64,000 bases of DNA, from contig JAYGXS010000005.1 in assembly GCA_036362985.1 (NCBI GenBank), positions 24,645,915-24,709,914 on the forward strand, written 5' to 3'. The notes beneath the pieces are model-generated. The model searched no databases. It was not told the origin of the DNA and was given only the letters and a program-made list of their open reading frames with translations. Of the stretch, positions 44,987 to 58,009 are shown in pieces. How positions within the stretch are numbered: the first letter of the stretch is position 1; every line of letters begins with the position of its first letter. This DNA is from Ligula intestinalis (Eukaryota; Platyhelminthes; Cestoda; Diphyllobothriidea; Diphyllobothriidae). The position numbers and the translations under genes are program-made.

Positions 44987-47900
44987 TTTTTGGAGAGAAA
45001 CAACAGAAATGTTTGCTTAACAAGTGCTGTCGGCAGTTGGTTAGAAATAAGAGAATTGCACACTTCTTTCATTCGCCGTAATTTGGCAGCAGGCCATTGA
45101 ACCACACCCAGTTTGCCGCAGCAGCTGTGTGCACAAAAAAGTTTCAAAAAGCGAAACGCTATCAGAACATATCCCCGCTGCGGGAGTGCTGGTATCAGGC
45201 TGGTCTCTTAGAAATTGAGTTAGCACTGTAAGGCTACTGAGCATGTCACAGAACACATTTTGCTAAATAAGTTTGCCGTTGCATGTCTTAAAACAAGCAT
45301 GAGTGCAAACATCGCTTTCGCATTGTGTTACTGAGCTACGATTAATGGATACAAAAATGAGTTTCATTTTACCGGCGTCTGTTCTAAATTTGTTGGGTTA
45401 AACCAATACTAGGAAAATCTTGCCCTACAAATAAAACAATTAATTTTTGAACTTGGTTTAGTGCAGTATTTTCGATGAGTTCTTTCTACACTTGCAATGC
45501 TGTCATTTTGTTGATTGGCACACTCTTACATTTATCATTATTGCCATTCTTACTTTCCAAGCAGAATTTTCACGCTTGCGAGTTGCCTATTTGAAAAAAA
45601 AAATATTTACTCGAAATATTTTGCTTCCTTTGATAATTGAGTGCTCCATTTTTGATAGTTCTCACTTTTATCTGCAATCTCTTAACAGTTATATTTATAT
45701 TTTCTTTCTGTTCTCTGTAAATTCACCACCTCTTCTTTGTTCATTCAAAAATAGTCAACGGCCATTTTTCTGAAGTCTTACTGTGCATTCACAAATGCCT
45801 TTTTAATTAAAAAAAACTCCTGATACGGGTTTTTCGTATTGGTTATCGAGCGAACTTATCCAATGATTTATCTCAAAGTCCAGGATATCGGCCTCTAAAT
45901 ACACCCTCTTACGCCCACCTTTTGAAACTTTTCTCAGTAATTACCAAAAACTAACGCAGTAGAAGTATGTTTTTATTAATTTTTTAGCCTGCCTAAATTC
46001 CACGATATTTTATAGAGAGTTAATAAAAATAACTTTTCAGCGTAAATATAATAGCTTGTCACATGTTTTTTTTACTATATCCAAAAAGAAAAGGAATTTT
46101 GCCGTTTTACACGCTTATGATGGTGGTACTTATTAATCCTGTAAAGCAGCTGTTCGTGCAAAATCGTATCTGTCCATATGATAATTTGGCTTATGAAATA
46201 CACAGCACTTCATATTTCCATACAGCCATACCAGCAACCATTAAAAACTTTAGTGACAATTGCATGTTGTTTTTTTAGCGCCATGAAAGAGTGCAGTTTT
46301 CTGCTATCTTGATAAGCATGCAATTGGATTTCGCTATAATGTATAAACAAACGCAATGTTAGGTCCGACTTTGAAGTAGTTTTCAATCGTAAAAACATTG
46401 CTTAATGCTCAAATATACTCTATCTTGCGATATAAAATTTAAAAACGACGGTGTGCTCCATAAAATGGGCGCAAAATAATATATATTTTCTTTAAAGTAT
46501 GTTTCTATTTGTGGCACATTAATAATCAAGCATGAGCTTTACACGAATTTGATTACTGGTTTTAAAGAGTATGTTTTTTGAAGATATTTGAATAGGAAGG
46601 CTTTCAAAAAACAGCATATGGACGTTTCTAAAGTTTCACGGGTTTAAATACAGTTTTACAGCTCTAGGTGGGAAAGTTTGCACAATCGAAAAAAATATAA
46701 GAATGTTGGTTAAAACTTCATGTGGTCATTCGATGACGGTGTTTCGTTGTCGAAAGGGAAAAAATCGAAAAAGACACAAATGTTTGCATTTATACCGAGG
46801 CTTTTTTTATCTTGTTAACTGATAGCGCTAGAGCTGCCTGTTTGCATAAAGGGAACCTACAGTATTAAAATCTACCTCTAACCAATCTGTGAAGAAAGAG
46901 AACCAAAGGGAACACATAAAGATGCATGTGTCGTATTACTCAAGATACACGCAACTTAACGAAAAATCGTGGAAAGACTTCACGTAATTTCAAAGGACAA
47001 CGTCAGATTTTTTTAAAAGAAGCCGTTTGTACTTTTATTTCATTATTCTGGAGTAAATTTTTAAACGAAAAACCATAAGACGTGAATATCCAAGCTGACG
47101 GCTTTACGTTATCGCATGACAGCATTTGCGTATGACGGAGTTTCTCTTTACGCACTCTGGACTGATTTATTGCCTGAGAGGCATATACTGATCATTGTAC
47201 TGTATAGGAGCACAGCCAATGGATATCAGGGTGCCTGTTTAATTGTCAGCAACCGACCATATCCCAGCCTTAGGTCCAATCTCGTCACCGTGCAATTAAA
47301 TATTTTTCTACCGTGACTGGAGCTCAACAGACGATCTACTCGCAGGCGATTGCTCAAGGACAATTTCCGTGATAGAATTACAGACATCGGTTACGTGGGT
47401 TTAGGCAACGACTTACCAAACTTCTTCCAAGGTGAATGGCTGTCCAATTAATGCCAGTTAATCAGTTATTATTATCTGCTTCAAGCTTTACTCTACCTTC
47501 TCTCAGAACAAGGGTAAATTTTGCACAGAATGCGCAGTTAGCTGGAATTTAATATTTCGGTCTACATTCTCTTGTAGGTGGTCTTTCTTTCTCGGAATCC
47601 TTAGTCTTCAGCTTGGCGTTACCGTCTCATAGACCTACCACATATATAATTCCAAACTTAATAAAAACGGAACATTTTAGGGTTGGATACACGGAAAGAT
47701 CAAACAAGAAGGTCCTTTAACTCCCAGCGGTCTATATATGAAGCTTAATCTTTGTGGCTTGTTTTATCCTAAAAAGATTTTCGCGTCATTTAATCGGTCG
47801 GATAAGTTTTAAATCTGGGCAGGAATGGAGGTTATGACGCTGCCATTTGTTTTCAGAAAATTTTGAACTAGCTTTCTTACCAAAGAAGACACAGTCTTCC

Positions 47901-48168
47901 CTTACGAGACAGCATTTTAAATTGTCTGACACCCATAAAAACCTTTTCTTTCCTTTTAAAGTAAAATACTGATGAATTTCTGGTCATGACTAGGGAAAGT
48001 TTATTCTGCAATGATTTAAATAAGTCACCTTAATGAGGAAAGAAGACTTTCACGCTTGAGCTCTTACTTAAATGGATTTCATTGAAAGTGTAAAACACAT
48101 CTGTTCAGTGCATAGACTTTTAATAAGTTATGAGACAACTGGTACTTTTTAACGTACATTGGGGAAAC
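44987..48168. other. No recognisable gene or element
   Basis: A+T-rich sequence with only short unsupported frames, and no dispersed repeat recognised. Confidence 0.5.
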
Positions 48169-48170
48169 TA

Positions 48171-48551
48171 CAGAGTGTCTCAAAAATGCATACACATTTT
48201 CAATTATTTCAAACTTGATCTTAATTATAATTTTATTATTGCAAAGTTGGAAAGCATAGATGCAACTATCATTGTATTGTTTTTCCATTAATGTAATATT
48301 GGCTGAATTGAGAAAAGCCACTTTACATGAATGCGCCCGAATACCAGACAAAGTTTTTCTTGGTGTGTGCGATTCCATTACTTCACTTTTCAGCAGTTTC
48401 ATGAAGATAATGGACGTTGTTTTCAGAAAATATAATGAAAAACGATAATGTGATACTCGTTAATATTTTCACACTTTTGAATTGAAAGGACTATGATAAA
48501 CACCAATCCTAAAATTATGTGAAATTTGAATGTATTTTTTGGGACACCCTG
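48171..48551 (+). mobile_element. Deleted mariner-family element
   Basis: Terminal inverted repeats CAGAGTGTCTCAAAAATGCA (left) and the reverse of TGTATTTTTTGGGACACCCTG (right) bound 381 bases, flanked by TA on both sides (48169-48170 and 48552-48553), the target duplication of the Tc1/mariner group. The plus-strand frame still carries a transposase C-terminal remnant, AELRKATLHECARIPDKVFL then GVCDSI. The catalytic domain is deleted, so the element could only have moved with help in trans. Confidence 0.7.
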
Positions 48552-48553
48552 TA

Positions 48554-49968
48554 TGATGAAGCATTAAGCATAATATTTTGTACTGACCAGCATAAACGAA
48601 AAGCGGGAGCATAATGAGGCGTATTAATGGTCCAATCACTCGATTTAAACAAAATTTTCAAATAAACTTCAACTTCCTTGGGAATTGTGTTTCTTATGGA
48701 CGCAGTTTGCGTCAATTTCTATAAAAGTCTATGTTTTAACGCATTTTGCTTGTAATCACTATCCAACTTATTTTCCAAGCCTTATCTTGAATGTTATTTA
48801 ATAATGTGAAATTTGTTTAGATCGCTCGCTGTGATATTGTTTACTTCACCTATTTGCTGGTCACTCAAGTGCATAAAATCAAAAAACCTTAGCCACGCAT
48901 TTTTCAAAAGAATCTAAAGACAAAAATATATCAAATTTCGACGACTTATTTGTTGCCGGTGACGTGACAAATGCGCTCCATTGGTAGCCATCTGTCATGC
49001 TCAGTTCCTTCGGGACTCAATCTGTCAGCAATCTGCCGTATTTGCTTACGCCCGCTTTTATTCTGGCGCCAGTGCTTGGAGGAAACATCTGCACTTCGCA
49101 GAGACTTTGCTTGCTACCGACAATTCCTGGACAATTTTCATTTATGCACCCCAATTTTTGGGATTGAGAGTGAGGTCTGCGCATTTGCATTGCATTGTAT
49201 TTTCTCTTGCATAACTGTCACATAAGAACTGCATAAACTGTGTTCTAAAATCAATGCTGAAAGTAACGCTTACTAAATGCGACCTTCTGTTTCCGTCCGT
49301 GGGTTATACAGTAAACCCTAATTCAATGAATAGCTAACTTACGAATTTTTTACACAAAAGAGTTCATTTCTAAGGTTTTGACTTTTAAAAGACCTGTGAC
49401 TCCAAAAAATATTCTTCAGTTTGATGCCGTACTTTCCCAGAAAATCAGTTTAGTTATTTTATAGCAAGACTGTCTTGATTTTTTGTAAAAGCAAGGAGTA
49501 CTACCCGTTTTTATTATGTTATCTTACCTCAAGTAATGTATGTTGTAGTTTTTAGGAATATGCCCCTTTGAGTGAGTTGCAGAAGGATTTTCTTAACGTA
49601 TTACATAAAAGGCTTTCTGAAACAATACTTCTTGTGAAAAATGTTTTAACTATTACATTTTTTCGCACTACTTTATCTTGGTTAGCTTCAAAGTATTAAG
49701 TGTTCAAACCGAATAAACATGGAAGACCGTCGCAATGTTGACCCCTTTACAAAAGACAATATGAAGTCATCATTTGTCAAAGTTCCGGGGACACGTTTGG
49801 GTTGGCTGCACACATATCCGTTTTCTAATAAGCCTTACTTTGTTGGAATGTGACAAGGAAAATTTCCCAATAGTATGCTGCCACAACCAGGTCAATATAA
49901 CGCACGCAGTAGAGCTTAAGACATAGTCGTCTCTACATTAGTGAAAAATCGTCATACATGCAGATATC
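48554..49968. other. No recognisable gene or element
   Basis: Short unsupported frames. The two overlapping frames at 48971-49225 lie in somewhat less A+T-rich sequence but match nothing I know. Confidence 0.4.
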
Positions 49969-49970
49969 TA

Positions 49971-50760
49971 CAGGGTGTCCCACAAAAATGCATTCACATT
50001 AAAAAAATTGTTAACTTGGTTTTTATTATAATTTTTTTATTTCAGAAATATAAAAACTATTTACAAGTATCATTTTATTGTCTTTTTCACTGCACGTTGT
50101 CAACCTGATGTCTGTTTTGGTCCAGGCACTGCTGCTAAAGCGAAGCAATCGAACCACACACAGCATGCAAAAAAGTCTCTTGGTATTTGCGCGTATTCAC
50201 GTTTAACAGTTTCTGTCAATCCAGAGAGTGTTGCAGATTCCATAGCGCAGACTTTTTCATTTAGGCATCTCCAAAAAAATCCAGTTGTTTGAGGTCTGGT
50301 GAATGAGGAGGATATTCAACAAAACCCCTTCTTCCAATCCACCTGTTTGGTAGCATCTCATCAGGGAGGGATCTAACATCGTGATGGTAATTTGGGGGTG
50401 CCCTATCCTGCCAAAAAGAAATACTTCCATTTTTATTTTATTTTCTTATGCTTTTGTGGATAGTAACCAAGGCTCAGCCTGGCAAGAAAAAATACTGATG
50501 CAATGAAAACTTTCATGTGAGCTCCTATATTCCCATAAAAGGTTTCTGGGCAAGATATATCACATTTACAAAGTCTCCTCCAAAATACTTTTGTGTATGT
50601 GCAGGGGGGCTGACGTAGCTGTTGATGCGGACGTCTAATATAGACCTTTTTATTTCTACCTGTTTTATAGATCGCATTCCATAAAGGAAAAGTTCTTATT
50701 GAAGTGTTTTCTGTTGGCTTTGTCATTTTTTGCGATGTATGAAATGCTCTCCTTAAGCAT
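49971..50760 (-). mobile_element. Mariner-family transposon, 5' truncated
   Basis: One terminal repeat remains at 49971 (CAGGGTGTCCCACAAAAATG, preceded by TA at 49969-49970), matching the ends of 48171-48551. Transposase coding runs away from it on the minus strand. No partner terminal repeat was found to the right, so the element is truncated or its other end is too diverged to see. Confidence 0.65.
50080..50700 (-). pseudogene. Mariner-family transposase, C-terminal part, broken
   Basis: Minus-strand translation of about 50090-50430 gives FWQDRAPPNYHHDVRSLPDE, then MLPNRWIGRRGFVEYPPHSP and DLKQLDFFWRCLNEKVCAM. This matches the DDE transposase stretch in which F(Q)QD(G/N)APPH carries the second aspartate and PxSPDLxxxDFFLW carries the third acidic residue. 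Here the histidine after PP is replaced and the segment starts abruptly. LTETVKREYAQIPRDFFACC follows as the C terminus. Upstream, 50530-50660 (VYIRRPHQQLRQPPCT) resembles the RRPxQxLxPxCT stretch of the same family in another frame. The first catalytic aspartate was not identified. Confidence 0.65.
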
Positions 50761-50819
50761 TGTGAAAACTTTAACCAAGCCCCTTTTTCTTCTTTTGAGT
50801 TGACCCAAAAGTAAAAAGC

Positions 50820-50960
50820 TCATTTCGTTTGGCGGAATTTGAACCCGCGCATTAGAGAAAGTCTTTGCCGGAGACTAATGCTCGCCCGCTTCACGCCATG
50901 AGTTTAATCGCACTTGGATCGATATTACCGGCTCAATTTTTCGCTCATATGGAATTCACC
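50820..50960 (-). repeat. tRNA-derived SINE (S2), copy 2
   Basis: On the minus strand: AAGTGCGATTAAACTCATGG, then CGTGAAGCGGGCGAGCATTA, GTCTCCGGCAAAGACTTTC and the B-box-like GCGGGTTCAAATTCCGCC. It aligns with copy 1 at 4260-4420. It lies about 60 bases beyond the mariner fragment. Confidence 0.5.
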
Positions 50961-51958
50961 AATGCGGGAGCAAGTGGACTGCGGTTCGTTCTTTGACCAC
51001 ATCAACTTGAGCACGACTCTTCTAGATGAAATAGCCTTCTATCTCATGAGAATACATGAGTTTTCCTTAGAAAGATAGCGCTGAATTGAATAGAAAACAC
51101 CCCCTTGCTGCCATTTATTTTAATAGCCATTCTTGCCAGCAGTTGACGTGGACATTGAAAATAGAAAGTAGTTTCTTCGCCTTCGTCTTGTCACGTGCAA
51201 AGTCTTTTAAAAATCTACCGTTTCTCATACCTTTATCGGCACAGGGAGGATTTTGCTATCAGTAAACCTGTAAGCGGTACGTATGAAGCCTAGTCAGAAT
51301 TCACACAATGGAATTTAATATTGCAGAAATTCTTTGTTTTTTAAATGCTCTCAAGATACCGTGTCCGCTGTAAAACGTCTTTTTCTGAAAGTCACAATTC
51401 TAATTTTTTCTTGGCAATGACATGCAATTGCCAGTTTTAAACAGTTTTAGGATGAGTGTAGTCCATAGCTCTTTCTTCGTAGCGCAGAAAAATGAAAACA
51501 GCAGGAAAATCGATAGCCAACAGTTTAAATCGTCAAAGGCAAATATGTAAATCGCCTGTCTTGAATCAGACAGACAAGCGATAAGTCTACTAAATGGACA
51601 AGAACGACTGGAAAAAGAATTTGTGTCGATCTGAACGGATGATATGAACTAAGATCAGTCTGTCAGTTTGGACATTCACGCCTTCAGCTTCTCCATTATG
51701 ATGTCCCGTATCTGATGCAGCATAGTGACGGGTTTGATCAAGAATGCAAAACGTCGAGCAAATCAAGTTTCTGTTCCAGAACACCCTTCTTCTTTATCTT
51801 AGCCAATAAATTTGAAGTGCAAGAAAAGTACTTAAATGTTGTCACAGACTAGACTGACGCGATATGTTCGTAATTTTAGACCGAACTTTGTCAAGGTTTT
51901 CGGCCAGTTTTAATAAATATAAGGTGCATATTTCTATTTTATAAGTAATCGGACATTA
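50961..51958. other. No recognisable gene or element
   Basis: Short unsupported frames only. Confidence 0.5.
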
Positions 51959-51959
51959 A

Positions 51960-52890
51960 ACCATCTACAGCACGCGTGAAAATTCGGGCAACATGTGCGA
52001 AAGATTTATACTTTTTCGCTAAACGGCATTGACTCAGGTTGTGATACTGATTATCTTGTAGTCTATTGTGAAGTAATTTCAGTCACGAAATGACGGTAAC
52101 TTTTTAAGGAGCTTCGTTCTGACCACAAGCAAAGCGTATATTTGGCAAAACGAAACAACTATAATAGTATGCGTTTGATCATTAATGTTCACCGCCTTTA
52201 TGAATTTAAATGTACTTTATCAAAGACATTCATGAAAAACATTATTGTACTGATTTGATAGTTATGTACGCCTTCTTTTAAATTTAATACCTAAAAAGAG
52301 TTTCCTCTGGTTTTGGAACAAGTTTCACAATTGCCAAATAATTTTGAAATTTACTCAGTGCTACATTTGAATTCAAGGTTTACAAACTGCGCACTGTGTA
52401 CAACCTTTTTAAGGAAAATCACGTTTTCGCTTGCAGGTTGAGGAAAAAGTCACATAGTTCCCTCTATGTGGTGCAATAGGTGTGAACATGCTTTATACAG
52501 TATAGGTAGCATTTATTAATTCAGGAATATGATGTATTATGAATGAACATCTCACAATCATAAAAAAGCTCATTATTACACTTTTTAAACCAAAATGCGC
52601 TCCTTCTTTGAGTTAAAATTTAAAGGAGGCGTAACTTTCTACCAAACGAGTACAATAAAGACTTTTGCATTGTTTTTATTGAATATATTTGAATTTATTA
52701 AGGCATTCAAAAGAAATGATAAATACGCATGCTATTTGAGTAGTGATTTTTACAGTACGCGCGTTCTAATGGTGGACAGAACGAAGCTCGTTAAAAAACT
52801 CGCATTGAAGTAACTTCAGAAAAAAACTACCTGATAATCAATAACACAACCTCAGTCAATACAGATGAGCGACAGAGTATCCATCCATCG
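51960..52890 (+). repeat. Dispersed repeat R1, long copy 2
   Basis: Aligns with 28555-29490 in the same orientation and, for its first 290 bases, with 7000-7292. The relative drift is high and frames are not conserved, which argues against a coding function. Confidence 0.65.
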
Positions 52891-53089
52891 CATATGTTGG
52901 CACGTTGCACAAATTCTGTTGCGTTCTGTACTTTTTGGGATCAGCTGTTGTATGAATCACAGAAAAGTTTGCTGTTTTCTATGTTTAAATAGAGTCTGAA
53001 AATGCCACTGATGCCACCTTCAAAGACATTTATATCTATGCGAGTATTTGAAATATTTGGGTTCACGGAATGGCATTAGATGCAAAATA

Positions 53090-53775
53090 AAGGAATTTGC
53101 TTGTAAAACAGCGTTCACCTGCTGGACGAAGGAATTTTGTCGGAGAAACTGGCAGAATTTTCAAAACGCAAATTGCCGAACACGCGACAACAGCGGAGCG
53201 AAATGATGCCAATTCTCATTTTGTGGCTCATTCGAAGAGACCCGGCTACACATTCAAATTTAATGAGGCCAAGACCCTCGCAAGATTTAACAATGAGGTA
53301 GGCCTATAAAAACTTGCGCCATGGTTCACGAGCCCCCAATCCATCGATAAGTGCAACGACTTACCTAATCCATTCTTGATGCTGAGACACAATTTTGTCC
53401 AAGCAAGTTTTTCCTTGTGGTACGGATGGCAACCGTCTCATCCTACGCCAGTAATGGAGAGCCAGTTGACCGAGCAATTATCAAATCTGAGTACACCACG
53501 CGTGATGAAAGTTCAGCAGGGCAGAGCCCGCATGCCGTTCAATGGACCGCCAACACTCAAGAAGGCAATTATGGTAAATAATCGTCGGATGTTCGCAGAA
53601 GTTAACGCATTGTATAAATACAGCAAACGCCTGTGCATGTGCTACCCTGTTAGCTATTGCTCTCTGACTATGCATCTGATGACAAATCCACGAAGGATAT
53701 CGAAACGTCAGGTGAATTGAAGTACTGTCCTAATGATCGAGTCATCTTCTTCTCAGGATGTTAAAATGTTTTTAA
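53090..53775 (+). mobile_element. PLE 3' fragment with T2 tail
   Basis: The coding remnant (53097-53370) is followed by a region with broken frames and the T2 tail at 53676-53757: CTGATGACAAATCCACGAAG, then GATATCGAAACGTCAGGTGA and GATCGAGTCATCTTCTTCTC. The tail is cut at the same place as in the 30 kb copy. The polyadenylation-like position reads TGAATTGAAG rather than AATAAA. Confidence 0.7.
53097..53400 (+). pseudogene. GIY-YIG endonuclease C-terminal part of a PLE, broken
   Basis: The frame gives RRNFVGETGRIFKTQIAEHA, then TTAERNDANSHFVAHSKRPG and YTFKFNEAKTLARFNNEVGL before a stop at 53307. It continues past the stop as APWFTSPQSIDKCNDLPNPF. This is the same lineage as 37734-38005 (NYVGETGRLLRT, then AAHSTRPSHIFKFDKAELVA). 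The (N)FVGETG motif and the arginine/glutamate/histidine positions are present, but the first GIY tyrosine and the whole RT are missing by 5' truncation at about 53110. Confidence 0.75.
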
Positions 53776-54258
53776 AACAAAACATTGTGCACATAGTAGT
53801 AGAAGGCTTACTTTTCAAGGAAACTCGTTTTTGCTAATAAAGACGCTCGCGTGGGATTTACCAATTATTGTCCCTTAATATATGTATCCTGCGACGCAAG
53901 GACGGGTTATAAAGAAAACAGACGTTTGTTAAATACTTATGTCCAAAAGGAAAATGACACAAAATGATTTGGCTTTTGGCTGTCAGGTCTACAAACGAGG
54001 CCCGGTGTCAATTTCTAGGACTGGAAATTTGCTTGTGTGGGCGAGGGGGAGGCAACTCAGTTATTCGTGCATATAAACATAAAAGCAATACCTACTGAGT
54101 CCACTGCGTATCTAAGATTGAGTAAAATAAAGCGGGCAACCCGTCTATGCGAGAGAATAAAGGAGAGTTTACTTGACTGACAGTCCGATGCGATAACGAA
54201 CGCAGCTTGAATAGCATCGGCGCACAATTGCTCGCGTGCAGGCCGTATCTTTCGGTAG
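53325..54258 (+). repeat. Segmental duplication arm (partner 29825-30766)
   Basis: Covers PLE C-terminal sequence, the T2 tail and about 470 bases beyond it, all matching the reverse complement of the 30 kb locus. Beyond 54258 and beyond 29825 the two loci no longer match. Confidence 0.75.
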
Positions 54259-54274
54259 CATTTTGGCAGCATTC

Positions 54275-57200
54275 AGAGTGTCATCGATTCTTAATTATGA
54301 ACTAACCATTTGAGCTTGGCTCACAGTCCATAGAAGGACCGATTTCTCTTGCCAGTTTACAGTCCTCCAAAACCCTGCTGTTAGCGCACGGTGGGCATTC
54401 AAGCGTATGGGCAGTACTTCATATTCATTTTAAATTATTTACCCTGTTGCAAGCCTCGGTTCCAAAACATATTGCATATCCTCAGTTTTCCTGTGAAACG
54501 TTTTATAGATTATAAACTAAAACACGTTGGATTTCGGTTTCCGGATGGCAAACCCACTGTTTGTATGAACGGAAATATCTTATTGAATTTATTTCATCGT
54601 TACAGTTCGCATCTGATTGACAAGCTCAATGTTTTATTTACTTTTACCTGAGTTACATTAACTTTGATGAAACCTTTATGTACCCAGTTGGAAATCTTAT
54701 TGCAAATGCATTATAGTACAACTTTCATTATCCCATTTTAGGTAGCCTATTGGGAGCTCCTTTCATTATTTTGTAAAATGTCATAACATTATCAACGTTA
54801 ATGTTTTAAATTGTGAATTCACTTTAAATAGTTATCTACTATACTCAAGAATATAGCTAAAATACTAGCATATTGCTCATATTTTTAGAAGTAAGATAAA
54901 CTTTCTACAAAAGAATCTTATGTAAAATTTGGCAAAATAAATTGCTGTTTTAAAAAGACAACGTTTTTAAACGCTTGGTGCTGAGTTTTGGGGCTTGCAT
55001 TGCCAACGATTATTAAAGTCAATTTCGTGGCACAACTCTTCAAAAGAATCCCCAATGACGACTTAAATGGAAGGATTCTGAAATTAGAAGCTATTGTTTG
55101 TAGCATGAAGTACAAAACCACAGAAATTCGGTCCATTATGCCCCATTTTGTACGTGATTATTTTTTTGTAGGCCACGCGCTCACATTTTTTGTGACTTAT
55201 TGATGTTTTTTTCTGTTTCTTGACAGCTTTTTGAGGTTCTGAAGGCAGATATCGACAGAGTACAGAAAAATTATCAACTTTTGATTGTTTTTAAAATTTA
55301 TTTGTCCAACAAAACAGGCTTCGTTTGCATGATGTAAATTTCTGTGGAAAACAATACGCATTCATGTCATCTTGTGGTGCAGATGTGCACAGCATGTGTG
55401 AATCATCGTGGAAAATAAAATTTTCTGACTTTGAATGTTATACGGAACCGCATTCGGACCGAAAATGAGGTCACCAGAAAACTACTTGCCGATGAAATCA
55501 ATAAGGTTCTCTAAGTTTCAGAGTGACCGTCATATTATGCTCATAAAAGCGCAAAGGCGAAAAGCAACTACAATCCCTTTATTTTATCGATTGAGCGGAA
55601 GTTACAGTTCCCCTGATTTCTGTCCACGACGTTCATGATCCCTTAAGGACCAGGTAAGAAATTTTGCTAGGTAGATAGAACTGTGGGTATGGAAAATTTT
55701 GCTTTCCATTTGAGTATCATTTGTGATTATACAGCACAACGGGTGAGATCGTAATGTGACTGCGAATAGCGGGCTAGTGATAAACATACTTGCCTAATTG
55801 TGTGCATTTAGAAATGCCTGTTTTTTCAACTGAGTAGTATGCTGATACCGAACACTCATTGATTAGCGTTCACCAAGCGCTAACGAAACTCACTTGTCGC
55901 GCTCTGCCTCGGATCTCATTTCTCGGGTCCTGACAACAGTCACAAGAAGGCTAGTAGTCTTAGGTGGACAAGGGACAATGTAGCGTTATCTATGGCATTT
56001 ATTATGCCGGCTAAGTCAAGTAACATCAGATTGACATAAACCATGTATACACAGCAACCTTGTCCTCTCTGATTGCAGAAGTCAGACAGCAGTGAGAGGT
56101 GGTTAAATCTGTACATAGGGCAGGTTAGCCGTGAGCTGGCAGGTTACGTGTCATTTAAAGTAGATTTTACATTCAGAAGCATCTTAATAGTGGCAAATAG
56201 CTGGTTTCAAAATGGAATCCGAAATATTAAGCGGAATAAAGCTTCCGAATAATTTTTTAATATTATCTCTAATTAACTACCACCTATATAATTCCTGCCG
56301 GATAAATATGAACTTGTGTGTGCATCTTATTTTAATGCGTCATTAGGTACCTAATCTATGCAGGTTTTTTGAAAAATCAAAGTCAGTGGGGTGTTTAACA
56401 TTGTGTATATTTTGGAAGAAATATAATTGTACTACGGTGATGAGGTCTATGAGCCCAATAAGCATTTGGTGAGTAAAAAAATTATAAATGGACTAACGCA
56501 ATATTGATTTCTAAGCTTATATTGCTGCTATTAAGACGTATGTAGGTTTTTCAGTGCTACCTTTACCAAATATCACTGCTATTTTTCTCTTAGGTAGGCA
56601 ACGTGTCTTTCCCATAGACCTTGCAATTTAACCCAGTGACTTTACTCCAGAATTTAAGGAATCTCTTGTGTGACATAAACCTTGACACTGTTTTCGGAGA
56701 TCACGTTGACATTTTCAGCACATGCAATATTTCCGGAAATATCATGTCCAACAAGCAATATCTTAATTTTGTCACTAAGCATGGCCAGTTCCCATGCACT
56801 TAGCCAAGCTGTCATACAACTTTGAATGCTTGATGTCGAAGCGGTTGTCGTAAATATCAACTGGAACGACATTTTTACTCGGAGGCATAACCCATTTCCT
56901 TGCATTTTATAATGAAAGCATTTTGTTCCATTATTATAAACACTGAAAAATTCAAGCTTAGTATTCATTATGCACTTGCGAACAAGTGATAAAATTTCTG
57001 GTATTTTTCCAAGTGTTTTCAAAATGGAACTACTTCGAGGTTTTCTTAATTTTTCTAAACTTTACATCCATCAACTAGCAAATGCCGTTAACTTAATGTC
57101 TGATCGCATGCGAAATAGCGAATCCCGTGATAACTAACCGGCACTTCATCAAAATAGACTGTTTAATTCCTTCTTGCAGAAGTTATGAAAAGTTGCAATA

Positions 57201-57585
57201 ATTTCATAACTTAACAACATTTTTTTAACGCTCGGCCTTTACTATAAACCACTTGGCGTGGCGGCTTAACAAATGAACATGCTGACAGCGACAGAAAGCT
57301 TGTTGTTAGAATAAGCACAACGCGCACATTGCTGCTGTGTAAAATGACCTGCTATGGATCACCAGTCTTCGTCAAATCTGCGAACTTTGGTAAGATAACG
57401 TTATTTGTTTAAAACAAGAAAGGGCATTCTCGAGTCATTCTTGTCCGCCAAAAAGCCGATTTCACCGGATGAGCGAACTTCGTAATTAATTCAGAGCGCA
57501 CTTTCGCTCTATTTTCTCTCAACAAAAACATTTTTTGAAAATTTTTCGAGTATTACGTACCTGCGTCTCTATCACTTCTTTCTGC
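54275..57585. other. No recognisable gene or element
   Basis: A+T-rich with short unsupported frames. The stretch 55900-56170 is less A+T-rich; its minus strand has a short open run that I could not assign. Confidence 0.4.
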
Positions 57586-57589
57586 TGTT

Positions 57590-57725
57590 GTCCCCTACGA
57601 TTGTTAAGAGTGAGAATCTGAAACGTCAGGCCAATATACTTCCTGTTCCAATAATTGGATCTTATCCTTCTGGTCTGCTTCTTTGAACTCACTTGTTCGC
57701 TTTTATCAGAATTAGAGTCACTGAA
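57590..57725 (+). repeat. T1-like PLE tail
   Basis: GAGAATCTGAAACGTCAGGC, then CAATATACTTCCTGTTCCAA and TTGAACTCACTTGTTCGC follow the T1 order (compare 38303-38385). AATAAA has become AATATA. No coding remnant is attached. Confidence 0.5.
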
Positions 57726-58009
57726 TTTTAAGAATTTTCTCCGTGGTAATATTCCAGAATAACGATCACATTGGCCTCCTACTGACCAGGTTGTACGCTG
57801 CACCCTCGAACACGAACTACGTTTTCAGATAGAATTTAAGGTGGAGGACGTTCCGATTGCTGGAACAACATGGTTATGTTTATGCCAACAAAACGAGGCA
57901 AGATGGTAATTGCTGACGCAAGGAATTAGAGCACACTCTAGGCATTTATCGATATTTGCTCTTCGTTTAAATTTTACGATAGAACCCTGTGCACACACAA
58001 ACTGTTTCA

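Noticed and set aside
54980..55260. Host exons with apparent splice-like signals
   Set aside because: The frame 54988-55203 is short and low in complexity, has no homology I recognise, and GT/AG pairs are common by chance in A+T-rich DNA.
55900..56170. Possible LINE reverse transcriptase fragment on the minus strand (VYVNLMLLDLAGIINAID)
   Set aside because: The LDLAGIINAID run vaguely resembles an RT aspartate motif, but no second motif follows and the frame closes quickly. A translated search against LINE RT profiles would decide.
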